Source: Hsuehochloa calcarea
Lineage: Eukaryota > Streptophyta > Magnoliopsida > Poales > Poaceae
Length of the DNA: 64,000 nt
Assembly: GCA_036346395.1 (NCBI GenBank)
Contig: CM070615.1
Coordinates: forward strand, 11,103,534 to 11,167,533
Direction: 5' to 3'
In this document: positions 1 through 10,637 of the stretch, one piece after another
Layout: each line of letters starts with the position of its first letter
Numbering within the stretch: the first letter of the stretch is position 1
Position numbers and translations under genes: made by a program
Notes under the pieces: generated by a model
Database searches by the model: none
Seen by the model: the letters and a program-made list of their open reading frames with translations, nothing else
What the model was told of the DNA's origin: nothing

Positions 1-84
1 GTGCTTCGGTTCTATGTGAATGAATGGAATTGATGCATGAATTTTGTAAAGGTGTGTATATCTGCATTGGAAGTATAATCAGTA
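1..84. repeat. Fragment of a long LTR family, inverted relative to the copy at 3216-3305
   Basis: The first 84 bases match the reverse complement of about 3216-3305, inside the solo LTR at 3140-7194, with small indels. Around base 85 the match stops and copia pol sequence begins. This is the edge of another insertion or a deletion joint that continues outside the window. Confidence 0.6.
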
Positions 85-350
85 GCATCGGGTCTAGTAC
101 CGTAACTAGCCTCATCAAAAGTGACTTCAAGTCTCAACAATTTTATTAGTGTCAACATTAAGCACACGATAGCCACTTAAAATGAGCAGATATCCAAGAA
201 ATATGCCATCAGAACATCTAGACTCAAATTTATCAAGGTTGCCATATTTAAGAATGAAGCACTTGCAACCAAAAATCTTGAAATGAGAGACTTTGGGTGA
301 ATGACCAAATCAAAGCTCAAAAGAAGTCTTCCCAATCACAGATATCAAGA
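85..350 (-). pseudogene. Copia pol fragment, integrase to reverse-transcriptase linker
   Basis: Read on the minus strand, this encodes the stretch that follows the integrase core in Ty1/copia polyproteins, with the family motifs HFKIFGCKCF, LDKFESR and DGIFLGY and then EVTFDEAS. At least two in-frame stops are present, so it is not functional. Its upstream continuation is the integrase fragment that ends at 10023: if the bases between are set aside, the reading frame runs on without a gap after one copy of the five-base duplication. It is therefore the distal part of the same element as 2160-10023, displaced by a later insertion and an inversion. Confidence in the family is high; the inversion rests on inference from the junctions. 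Confidence 0.85.
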
Positions 351-2159
351 TGTGGATATCGTGGGGATATGTGCATGATCTTAGAGTGATGAGTCAATTG
401 GCAATGGCGTTGTTGGTTTATCAAACCGCATTTTGGCAAACTTCAGGTTGTCAGTCATTGGCGGTCCGACCAGCTATGTCGACGGTCAGACCGACCGTGT
501 GGCAGTCCGACCGGCGATGCTTGCCGGTCCGACCGGCCATAGTTTATGATGGAGTTTGGGGCTAGGCCAAAAATAGGTTGTGTAGGCATGAGAGGGGAGT
601 CTTCCGGATGTGGTCTCATCATTTTTGGAGCTCCCAGTCAAAAGTTCTATCAGTTTGAAAATTCCAGAGGGCTTGCGGATTTCCGAGTTGAAATTTGGCT
701 AAGTCTTTTTGGCGGTCGACCATTGCTCGAATCGGTCGATCGGCTGGGAAATCGGTCCGACCGGCTTGGTGGGGCGGTCAGACCGGCTTCCACTTGGACT
801 TCAACCATTTTGGCAATGATGTGTTTTCGTTGTGTTTAATGCATGAGTTTCAATGCTTTATTGTTGCATATTGCATTGTTGAGCTAACGTGGGTCAAGTT
901 GTGAAGAACTTGTTCCCGAGACGATTTGTTTGTCTATTGTCGCGGTGGCTTGCAGTCAACGACGCCAACGGTGAGGTGGATCGACTACGCTTGGAGAGCC
1001 GAGGTCCGTAACGATCATGGATGCCGGGTGAGGTCGTGTGACTCAAGTAGGTGCGAATGGACAAGATGGATCGAACAGGCGATTCGTTGTATTGGTTGGA
1101 TCTAGCGGCGCGGGGGTCGGTGCAAGTGCCTTGGAGGTTCCGATGGGATTCAGACGGGAGAGACTTGCCGACATGATGAGGGCCGCTGATCAACCTACAC
1201 GTGGTGAAGCAGGCGTTTGCTTCAACAGATTGATGTGTGTGTGTGGGTCCCATTTGTGTTGGGCCTTAATGGGAGCCCATGTGAGAAACCCTAGCCTCTC
1301 CTATAAATAGAAAGGGGGGAGATGAAAAAACCCCCCAAGCACTTAAGGCCTCATTTGCATAAACCATTTCTAGGGTTAGGGTTAGGAGAGAAGAGGAGAG
1401 GAGAGGAGATTTCAGTGTACTCTTGGATTGAGCTCTTGTCCTCCTTGAGGGAGTGGATTTGTAAGCAACATATTGAATCAATCAATCTATTTATGTTTGC
1501 TTAAGGGTGAAGTCTCATTTGTGTTCCTCTCTCTTTTGATGATTTTGGTGCTTCCTTGATCCATGTGTTTATGCTTGGCCTCTTGACCGATTTTATCTTG
1601 ATTTCATGTGTGGCAGTACTCCTAGAATCATCTAGATCATCAATCCCCCACAAGCAAGTCTTGGATCAAGATTTTTATATTTCTAGATTTTGGAACACTT
1701 CTTTGGTAAAACTTTGAGAGATCATTTCTTCGAAGTGGATCTGGACGATCGTCGCTAGAAATAGGTCTTAGATATCCTTAGGGAGGTGTGCTCCAAATTT
1801 GGTCAAGTTTCATTGGTTGAATCAAAAGTTGGACCAATTTTCGTTTTGGATTTGGGCATTGTGTGTTGCCTCTGGACTAAATCGGTCTCATCAATTTTAC
1901 ACCGCCGGTCCGACCGCCCTACATTCGTGATCACAATTGAGGCCGGTCCGACGGCAGCAATGTGACCGCCAAAGAAGACACCGGTCCGACCGCTCAATGA
2001 GATCATTTCTCCATATTTGTGTATTGTGGTTAAGGGGGTAATTGAATTCAGCAAAAGGCTTTCATAGTTAAAGGAGAAAACTGCGTGTTGAATTTGATTA
2101 AGGCGAAAAATCGAGAAAGCGCCTATTCACCCCCCTCTAGTCGCCTTTACGGTCCTACA
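351..2159 (+). repeat. LTR of a Sirevirus-like Ty1/copia element (copy 1)
   Basis: It starts TGTGGATATC and ends GGTCCTACA, giving TG...CA termini, 1809 bp long. It is followed by a primer binding site at 2162. It is related along its length to 14713-16538 (inverted), 49386-51177 and 60430-62289. The five bases before it are CAAGA. Two clusters of short palindromes of the form GGTCCGACC lie at about 463-800 and 1905-2000. A TATA-like CTATAAATAG at about 1300 is a plausible U3 promoter. Because the flanking segment appears inverted by recombination inside this LTR and its partner, each is probably a chimera of two original LTRs. Confidence 0.9.
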
Positions 2160-2161
2160 AG

Positions 2162-2173
2162 TGGTATCAGAGC
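2162..2173 (+). other. Primer binding site, initiator-Met tRNA
   Basis: TGGTATCAGAGC lies two bases after the LTR end and is complementary to the 3' end of plant initiator methionine tRNA, the usual primer for copia and many gypsy elements. Confidence 0.9.
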
Positions 2174-2215
2174 CCGGTTAGCTCGTCTCATAGATCTTAA
2201 CCGGTCTTTGGAGCC

Positions 2216-3139
2216 ATGGCGATTGATAAGTATTCAACTAAACCACATATTTTTGATGGAGTTGATTTTGCTTATTGAAAGGCCCGAATGCAGGCCTACA
2301 TCGAGGCTCAAGTGCACGCAATTTGGCTTAAGCTGAAAAATCCTTATGTCGTGCCAGCCGATGATGATGTGACCACTCCAGATGTGGAGGCCAACAGTAA
2401 GGCTCGGAATTTTTTGATCCAAGACCTTAGTCGATCGAAGTTTGAGCGTGTCGCTCATTTGCGATCTGCTCATGAGAGCTGGCTGACTCTCTGTGATTAT
2501 CATGAGGGCTCCACTGCGATCAAGGAAGTGAGACAGAACCAGCTTAAGAAAATTAACTCCAAGATCGAGCAAAAACCTGGTGTGTCTTTAGATGAGCTGT
2601 GTGGAAGATTTTCTAAGATTCTTCATGATCTCCGCGCGGTTGACCTAGTTTTTTCTGAGTCAAAAAATGCACGCCAGCTTTTGGGTGCTCTTGATGTGAA
2701 GGTCTGGGGAATGAAAATCACTTCCATCTATGACAACACTGTCATGAGTGACCTTACCATGGATAAGCCGTACTCGAGGTTGAAGACATATGATATTGAT
2801 TTTATCTCGCGTCTCCCCAAGACAGAGTCGATGGCTTTAGTGGTCGACCAATCGAAGGGTAGTTCTTCTGAATCTTTGGATGTTAGCTCATCGGGTTTTT
2901 CTTTATCAGCTTTGCATTCTTTGAGCGATGAGCAGCATGAGAAACTACCTGAAGATGATTTAGCCCTCCTATCCACCAAATTCACGAGAGCTTACCACAA
3001 GATGAGAAACAGGAGGAGAGGTGGAACTATCACATGCTTTGAATGTGGTGAGCCAAACCACATTCGTTCCAAGTGCCCCAAACTGAAGGGCAAGGAGGAG
3101 AAGGAGTCACGAAGGCATCTTCAAGCGAGGGATGCTAAA
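2216..3139 (+). pseudogene. Copia gag, N-terminal two thirds
   Basis: The ATG at 2216 opens a gag protein that matches the copies at 14656 (minus) and 62344 (plus). It has the copia-type gag (UBN2-like) domain followed by a CX2CX4HX4C zinc knuckle (CFECGEPNHIRSKC) near 3041. Gag packages the element RNA into virus-like particles in the cytoplasm. The frame is broken by a TGA at 2276-2278 where the other copies have TGG (Trp). After the knuckle the frame runs into a foreign LTR inserted at 3140; gag resumes at 7195 after the duplicated bases CTAAA. The copy is inactive. Confidence 0.9.
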
Positions 3140-6100
3140 TGTGAGACCCCGGTTTATCCGGCTTGTAATGCTTAACCATCCACTTGGTCCTAGCATCACA
3201 AATCAGGTAATCCGAGACTCGAGACATGTATACTTCCCAGAGTGCAGTATACACACCTCTTTACAAAGTTCATGCATCAATTCCATTCATTCACATAGAA
3301 CCGAAACATAAACAACAAACCAGAGGATAACATAAATAAAGGATAGTCATTACAAAAGAGAGGCCGACCGGCCAAATGACAAATACATAAAGAAATTTAA
3401 CAGCGGAAGCAAAAGTGCCATAAGATGGCTATAAAACAAAAGAGCCAATCGGTGTGCCTTTAACCCACAAGGCAACCGACCGGACCGCCAAAGCTAGTCG
3501 TCGAATCCACAAAGACAACTCACAAAAGTGAGGCCCTTGGGGCTCACCTTCTTCCTCTGCAAGCAAAAGCAATTTCAAAGAAAAGCGGGTGAGTACTTTG
3601 AATGTACTCACAAGATATATAAGAATGATAATGATCTATGCAATAACTACATGCAAGCTTATTTAAGTGGAGCAGTTAGGACTCAAACTTTTAAGCATAA
3701 AGCAAGTTTTATTTGCAATAATGTAATAGATTGAAAGCCATTTAACAAATCTGATTTTATTTGATACAAACAGAGTAATCAAGTAGCAACAACAAGAAAA
3801 TAATCCGAAGTGACTAACCATTAGTCACCACAACAATAGCATGAATTACCCATTCATGCCAACCATGTCAAGTTTTAATTTTTAAAACAAAAATAGTTGT
3901 TGAAGTCTAGATCTTATGGAAATCCCAAGCGTGTCCATAACCTAGGACGAGGCTATTCGAATAGTTTTATCCTGCGCAGGTGTACCAACTTACCCACATG
4001 TCGACCGCCTTTTGCCACATGATTAAGCACACTTCCTTTGGTATGCCAAGACACTAAGTCCTACGAGACATTTCCAATATTGTGTATTAACTACGAGCCG
4101 CCTGTATGGATAGAAACCCATACGTTGTGTCGAGTCATTGTCAAGCCTCGGTCAACTACCCGTCGCAGTAAAGCCTTGGACAACTACAATGCTCCTCGAG
4201 GTGGAGAGCCTACCCTAATCTCCACCACCGCACACCCAACACAAAAACCCAGAGAACACATATCATGTTTCACACAACACACAACCCCTCCCGCGACTGG
4301 AGATAACACACGCCAAAGTACTACGCCAAGAGGGGTCCCATATAACCCTCATGTGGTTAGTACGCTAAAAGTACTTGGATCAATGGCGCAGCAACATTTT
4401 CGGTCCTTAGGGACCCGGCACCTTTCCTTGTCACACCCAACAATCACACCAACATGCCATTGTGCCCAAGTCAAATCATTTTGTCTCATTTTCGGTTTTT
4501 ACAAACAAAAGCATAAGGTGCTAAACCAAAAATAAACAAAATGATTTGTGTGATCAAGGTCATCGACTAAGTCGACAACCGCCCAATTCTACCGGTAGCT
4601 AAGCATTTCTAAGCATAACATCGCAAAGACAGTAAAAGAGCATAATTAAATCACTGGCTCTAGTTCACCAATGATGATAATAACTTATGGTTGTGGCGGG
4701 GATAACATTTTAATGGCAACAATGCATTAGGAATAGCTACCTCTAAACAGGGCAAAAATAATTGGACACAAAAGCAATGCATACATATAATTGGTAAACA
4801 AGATATTAGACTTTGAAAGTAATGGGACATTTATGATCAAATATCTTGCCTGCTTGCTGTGGGTCAAGGTGTTGCTGAGGATCAACAATATTATGAATGT
4901 GCTCTTCGGATCCTAACGAAAGCAAAAGCAACCGATAAGAACGAATAAAATACAAAGACCCAACAGTAAACATTCTCCAAAATTCCAAAATTTTACAGTA
5001 GCAAGATAATGATTTATAAAGAATTTAGCAACAAGAACCAATTGATTTGGATTCTTAATGCCAAAGATATGACCAAAACAATTTTAGTCACTTTTATAAA
5101 TCAAAAATGCTACTATTCATTAGCAAAATTTTCTGAGCTATACTGAGGTTGGAAACATTTTTAACTTAAAGATGAGTTAAAAACATAACCAACAAAATTT
5201 GAATCAACCGAAAAGGATTTGAAATGAATTAGTTATGCATTTTACAAGTTATCACATTTTTCGGTTGATAAATAAATCCTCTCGGAAAATCGAATTTAAA
5301 ACGACGTGGCGAACGAGGAGCGCCGATCTCGGATCCGACGGTCCGCGCCCCAGTGCATAACTTGCACGCCGCGCCCATTAAACCCCTGAGTCGTTAACCG
5401 TTGGATCAGATCCAACGGTCCACGACCACTTTGGCCTGAGCGCGCGGCGATCCGACATCGGTCGTCCGCCGTTGGATCCGGATCCAACGGCCCACGTGGA
5501 TGGGAGCGTTCGGCGGTCCGAACGTTCACGCGCGCGACGCGAGCCGTGGATCCGGGATCCAACGCTCGCGCGACTCAGATCGGGACCATTGATCTTAGAT
5601 CCAACGGTCCACGCATCGAGACGCGCGACGAATTCAAAATTTTCTACGCTGAACGTGGCCGTAGATCTAAGGATCGACGGTCCAAAATGACGACGCTCAA
5701 ACCAACGCCCTGTTTTCGTCCCGCAAAATGTCGGAGGAGAACGGCCGCCGCCGGCGGCTCGCCGCAGCTGTGCGAGCAAACGCCTAAAATGAGTCCTTAA
5801 CACTCTTGCGCACCCAATGGTACCGGCGTTAGTAATGAGGTGGCCGAACGCCGCAGCCGGAGAGAACCGAGGTGACCGCAAAGTGACGAAAACGAAACAA
5901 AGAAATGGCTCACCGCGGTTCAAGGGAGCCGTGCCAGCCACTAGGGACTAAAGAGGGTTACTCGAGCGCAAAGGATGCACCGAGAAGAGTCGATGTCGCC
6001 GCGAAGAAGAATGGCGATTTCGGCCGAAAAGGGGAAGTCCGAATTACGCTCTCTCTGTCAAAAACCAAATTGACCGAGGGTTAATACTCCACGAGATGCC

Positions 6101-7194
6101 AAGCAACCGAGGAAGCAAAGGCTTGGAGAAAGAATGCCCTAACACCGCTTTCACCAAGAGGTCTGAGCTCCAACAATGGCGCCGAGAGAAAATTCACGAA
6201 GGAGTTCACTCGGTGCACTAACAATGGTCTTCAAGCTCAAGGGTGTTCAAAGGATGCTAAGGAAGCCTCGGGTAGAGTCTTATAGGCGAGGAGCAAGAGG
6301 GGAGCAACGGCAAGAAAAATGGCCTTGCGCGGTTTTGAGGTCGGCCGAGGGCGACGGAGTGTAACCGCACGGAGACGGCGATCGTGGGGCGGCCGGACGG
6401 GAGCAATTGTCGCGCAGAGCCGTTGGCCAAAAGGGAGACGCGATCGCTCGCCAAGCGCATCGCGGCACGCCAAAGATCGTTGACTTCGCCGAGTCGAGCG
6501 CGAAGGAGGAAGACGACGACGACGGCCGTTGGATTTAATCGGACGGTGAAATGGATCGGTTCGATCCAAACGCCGCTCAATCTGGGCGTGCGATGCTGAT
6601 CCAACGGTTCACAACTCCCGCGCCCGACTGCGTCGCGCCGGTGCGGTTAGTTGGTTCGACCGAGTCAAGTGGCTCGAGCCCGAGTCCGGTTCGAACCCGA
6701 GGAACAGTGCAAACCAGTTAGAATTTGAGTTTTAAACATCTGATTTTTGAGGAATTATTTGAGGTATCAAACAAAATCCAAAATTTATGAAATTTTAACT
6801 GGAGCTTGCTGACTGCAGGAGGAGCTTTCCATAAAATTTTCAGGGATTTTCATGCACTGAATTATTCTACAGAAATTCCAGAAGAGAGGAAAATGGGGTT
6901 TGACCAGTTTGACTTGCCTCCAAAAATTATCAAATAATTCCTAAAAATCATGAGATAATTCAGAGGTGTTAAACATCAACCCTAGACCCAAGAAAATTAT
7001 TTCCAGAGATTGGGCACAAGATTTTTATAAAGGAGGGTTATGACTTGAGTTCAATTGGGGAAATTTGGAGTTTGAATTTCCACCAATTAAAGAAAGAGGT
7101 TTCAAACACTGCAACAATACATGAGGTAGCAAAAGTTTTAATTTATCCTCATTTTTATTACATTTGAAACATAAGCCCAATTTGGGATGTTACA
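3140..7194 (-). repeat. Solo LTR, 4.06 kb, inserted in copia gag (TSD CTAAA)
   Basis: The insertion starts TGTGAGACCCC and ends GGGATGTTACA and is flanked by CTAAA at 3135-3139 and 7195-7199, a perfect five-base target duplication. It has TG...CA ends, no internal protein domains, no PBS and no second copy, so it is best read as a solo LTR left by recombination between the two LTRs of a large gypsy-type element. The TGTAACATCC start on the minus strand suggests minus orientation. Between 5330 and 5690 there is a GC-rich block with many GATCCAACGG and CCGTTGGATC half-palindromes. Open frames inside it (for example 4038-4535 and 5378-5941) show no family similarity and I do not regard them as genes. 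Confidence 0.88.
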
Positions 7195-8758
7195 CTAAAC
7201 CCAAGAAGACAAACTATCGCAAGTTTGTCAGCCGGGTCCTTGCCGCTCTAGAAAATGTAAACATGAGCGATGTGGACTCGGAGACGGAGGACGACGAGAG
7301 TGACTCACGTGGCAAGAAGAAGGCCCATGACTTCACAGGCATGTGTTTCATGGCCAAGAACAGCCACGACACTGACTCCTCAAATGGCGAGGATCCTTTA
7401 AGCGATCCTGATGAGGTATGCCCTTCACTTGCTGATATGAAAAGGGCTTTGGTACTTGCTGAACAGAAATTGCATAAGCAAGCAAAAATGATTAAGAAAT
7501 AGGACACTATGATTGATAATTTGAACCTAGAAGTTGTTAGGCTCGAATCTATTAACTCGATGATATTTGTGATTCCTGCTCTAGCTTACTTAAAGAACTG
7601 ACAAGCTTAAAAACTGCTCATTCATCTGTTGTTAATCAATTAAAAGATGCTCTTGATGAACTAGAATCTCTCAAGTCTAGTTCTATTTGCATGGATACCA
7701 TTTCACTTAATGTGACTGTTTTGGATGCTATCCCTTTAACTTGTTCAAACTGTGTCTTGCTTGAATAAAAATTGGATAGCGCCATGAAAGAATTGCAAAA
7801 ATTTGATGCTAGTCACACTTGCTCTCATTGTAAGAATAATAGGATTAAAATCCAAGAGATGACTGAAATGGTTGTGTACTCTAGAAATGCTTCTTGTGAA
7901 AATTATCCTAAGCTTACAATTGAGATTGAAGCTTTAAACAAGACTCTTGAAGAAAAAGCTAAAATTGAAAAATCCATGTCTCTTACTGCTTCTAAGAAAG
8001 TTATTGACTCTACCTCTTGTGTTTTGAATGCTGAAGTTGAAACAATGGTTGGTAAGATTCAAGAGGCTTTTAGAGTTAAATTTAAGGAGCAGTTGAATAG
8101 GATTAAGGATTCCTATTGTGTGTCTTGTGAGGCCTTTAAAGTGGAAGTGGCTCTTCTTAAGAGTAAACATGATGAGGCAATCAAGTCTAGAAAGTACACT
8201 AGATGTGAGGTTTTAGCTAAAGAGAATGATTACCTCAAAGTGACTCTTGAGAAGTTTTCTAGTGGAAAAAAGAAACTCAACATGATTCTCGACCAATCCA
8301 AGGTGAGTGTGAAAAATAGTGGCCTAGGTTTTAATCCCCTAGAGCATTCCAATAATCACCCACCTAAGATTGCTAGAGTTGTGAAAAGTGGTCTGTTTGA
8401 GTTAGAACCTCCTAAGCCATCCAAGGTTGTTTTCAAATCTGCAGGCTTTGCTCAAACTCTTTCTGGAAAGAAAGGTGTTTCTGTTTCACCAGTACAGACC
8501 CCTCAAAAGGTCAAGTACCATTGCACCTTCTGCAAGAAAGAAGGCCACACTGTTGAGTTCTGCTTCCGGAGAGCAAAGATTGAGAGAAAAGAGAGGATGA
8601 GCGCTTTGAGATCCATTAGAGTAGTCCCTTCACCTGCTGTAGTCTCTATAGCCAGGCAGCCTGTTTTTCGTACTACATATAAGCCTAGGCTTGTAGAGAA
8701 CTTTGTTGACACTTTAGGTGGGTCAAGGCAGCTTTTTGGTTTAGGATATCGTGAGTAG
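7195..8758 (+). pseudogene. Copia gag, C-terminal part with coiled coil and second zinc knuckle
   Basis: This continues the gag frame after the solo LTR. It has an acidic stretch (SDVDSETEDDESD), then a long Lys/Glu-rich region compatible with coiled coil, and a second CX2CX4HX4C knuckle (CTFCKKEGHTVEFC) near 8524. A long gag with coiled coil and additional knuckle fits the Sirevirus lineage of Ty1/copia. It is broken by TAG at 7499-7501 (CAG in the copy at 10290, minus strand), a frameshift near 7550, and further stops near 7766 and 8756. The stretch 7772-8758 still reads open for 328 codons. Confidence 0.88.
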
Positions 8759-10023
8759 AGACCACGGGTAGCACCTAGACAGGGGGACTATCGATCTTTT
8801 GGTAGATCGTTTCGGAGAGGTCTAGGTGGTTCTCTTATGCATTCTTATGATTTTGTTCCTGATCATTTTTCTGCTATTTCTACTGTTGCACCCAGGCATC
8901 GTGCTTCTCAGTACTGGATTCGTAGATCTTTTATCACTAACCGCAGTACTGAGGCACAGATGTTTTCTGCTTGTGCTTTTTAGGTCCGTCGTGCGAGGAA
9001 GGAGGACATGTGGCTTGTTAACTCCGGGTGTTCTCGACATATGATCAGAGATTCTAGATGGTTCTCCTCCCTCACGCGTGCATCCGGCAACGAATTGATT
9101 ACATTTGGGGATGCTTCTACCGGGACCGTGACTTCAAAGGGCACTGTGCGCGTCAACAACAAGTTCATGCTTAAAGATGTCGCTTTGGTAAGTAAGCTGA
9201 GGTATAATCTTCTATCTGTTTCTCAGCTGCTTGATGAGAGTCTAGAAGTGAGGTTTAAAAGTGGTGAGTGTATAGTTCTAGATTCCTCGGGTGAGCTTAT
9301 CTTTGAGATCTCCAGATTTGAGAAGATGTTTTGTGCAAATTTCAGTATTTCTTCAGCTTCCAGTCCTAGATGTCTTGTAGCCTCTGATTTTTATGAACTT
9401 GTTTTGTGGCATCGTAGACTTGGGCATATAGGCTTTGATCATTTGTCTAGAGTCAGTTCCAAGGACTTGATTAGAGGTTTGCCTAGGCTGAAGGCTGTTA
9501 GAGATCTTGTGTGCTCGCCCTGTAGAAATGGTAAGATGGTGTCGGCTTCCCACCCACCTCTTACCTTGGTGATGACTGATAGACCAGGACAGCTTCTGCA
9601 CTTAGACACTGTTGGTCCTTCTAGAGTTCAGTCAGCTGGTGGGAAATGGTATGTGCTGGTGGTTGTGGATGATTTCTCTAGGTATTCATGGGTTTATTTT
9701 GTCGCTTCTAAGGACGAGGCGTTTGGCTTCTTTAGAGAATTGGTCCTTAGACTTGCTGTTGATATTTGTGGAGCTTTGAGAGCCATTAGGAGTGACAATG
9801 GGACAGAATTCAAGAATTCTTCTTTTTCTACCTTCCTGACCGATAGGGAATTGAGCATCTGTTTTCTTCTCCTAGAATTCCCCAGCAGAATGGTGTTGTA
9901 GAGAGGAAGAACAGGACCCTTGTAGAGATGGCTCGGACCATGTTACATGAGCATTCTACTCCTAGGAGATTTTAGGCTAAGGCGATCTCTACTGCTTGTT
10001 TTATCTCCAATAGGGTTTTCTTG
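8759..10023 (+). pseudogene. Copia pol: protease, GAG-pre-integrase and integrase
   Basis: From 9008 a frame of 297 codons contains in order an aspartic-protease motif, the GAG-pre-integrase block (LWHRRLGHIGFDHLSRVS) and the integrase core with its first two acidic residues in LHLDTVGPS and RSDNGTEF. The protease active site reads NSGCS where copia proteases have DSGCS, so its catalytic Asp is lost. A frameshift near 9870 and a TAG near 9975 also interrupt it. It stops at 10023, next to TCTTG and a minus-strand copia LTR end. The missing continuation is at 85-350 on the other strand. Confidence 0.9.
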
Positions 10024-10105
10024 TGTAGGACCGTAAAGGCGACTAGAGGGGGGTGAATAGGCGCTTTCTCGATTTTTCACCTTAATCAAATTCAACACGC
10101 AGATT
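10024..10105 (-). repeat. 3' LTR remnant of copia copy 2
   Basis: TGTAGGACCG at 10024 and the next 80 bases match the first bases of the LTR at 14713. The match ends within an ACACGCAGATTTG junction, after which gag sequence begins. The joint is an internal deletion running from gag into the LTR; both parents share a short CTGC-like microhomology at the breakpoint. Confidence 0.85.
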
Positions 10106-10637
10106 TGAAAACAATCTTGGATGGCTTAGGAGGTTCTACCTCAAACAGCATCTTTTAATTGATTCACTACAGAGGAATGAGCAGATTTTAAGATTGTCAG
10201 TTCTTTAAGGAAGCTAGAGCAGGAATCACAAATGTCATCAGGACTAATAGATTTGATCCTAACAACTTCTAGCTTCAAATTATCAATCATAGTGTCCTGT
10301 TTCTTAATCAATTTTGCTTGCTTATGCAATTTCTGTTCAGGAAGCACCAAAGCCCTTTTCATATCAGCAAGCGAAGAGCATACCTCATCGGGATCACTAA
10401 AAGGATCGTCGTCATTGGAGGAGTTAGTGTCGTGGCTGTTCTTAGCCATGAAACACATGCCGGTGAAGTCATGAGCCTTCTTCTTGCCATGGGAGTCACT
10501 CTCGTCGTCCTCCGTCTCCGAGTCCACATCGCTCATGTTCACATTCTCAAGAGCGGCAAGGACCCGGCAGACAAACTTGCGATAGTTTGTCTTCCTAGGT
10601 TTCGCATCCCTCGCTTGAGGATGCCTTCGTGACTTCT
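10106..10637 (-). pseudogene. Copia gag C-terminal segment, copy 2
   Basis: Minus-strand gag resumes here after the solo LTR, with SRRHPQARDA, the acidic SDVDSETEDDESD stretch and the helical segment to about 10141. At its left end it joins a piece homologous to about 8400-8450 of copy 1, so roughly 750 bases of gag are skipped before the LTR stub. It keeps CAG where copy 1 has TAG, so the two copies carry different lesions. Confidence 0.85.

Noticed and set aside
2162..2173. tRNA-like sequence next to the LTR
   Set aside because: Only the 12-base complement of the tRNA 3' end is present; it is a primer binding site and not a tRNA gene.
4038..4535. 165-codon open frame
   Set aside because: It lies wholly in the solo LTR 3140-7194, has no family motif, and LTRs of this type are non-coding.
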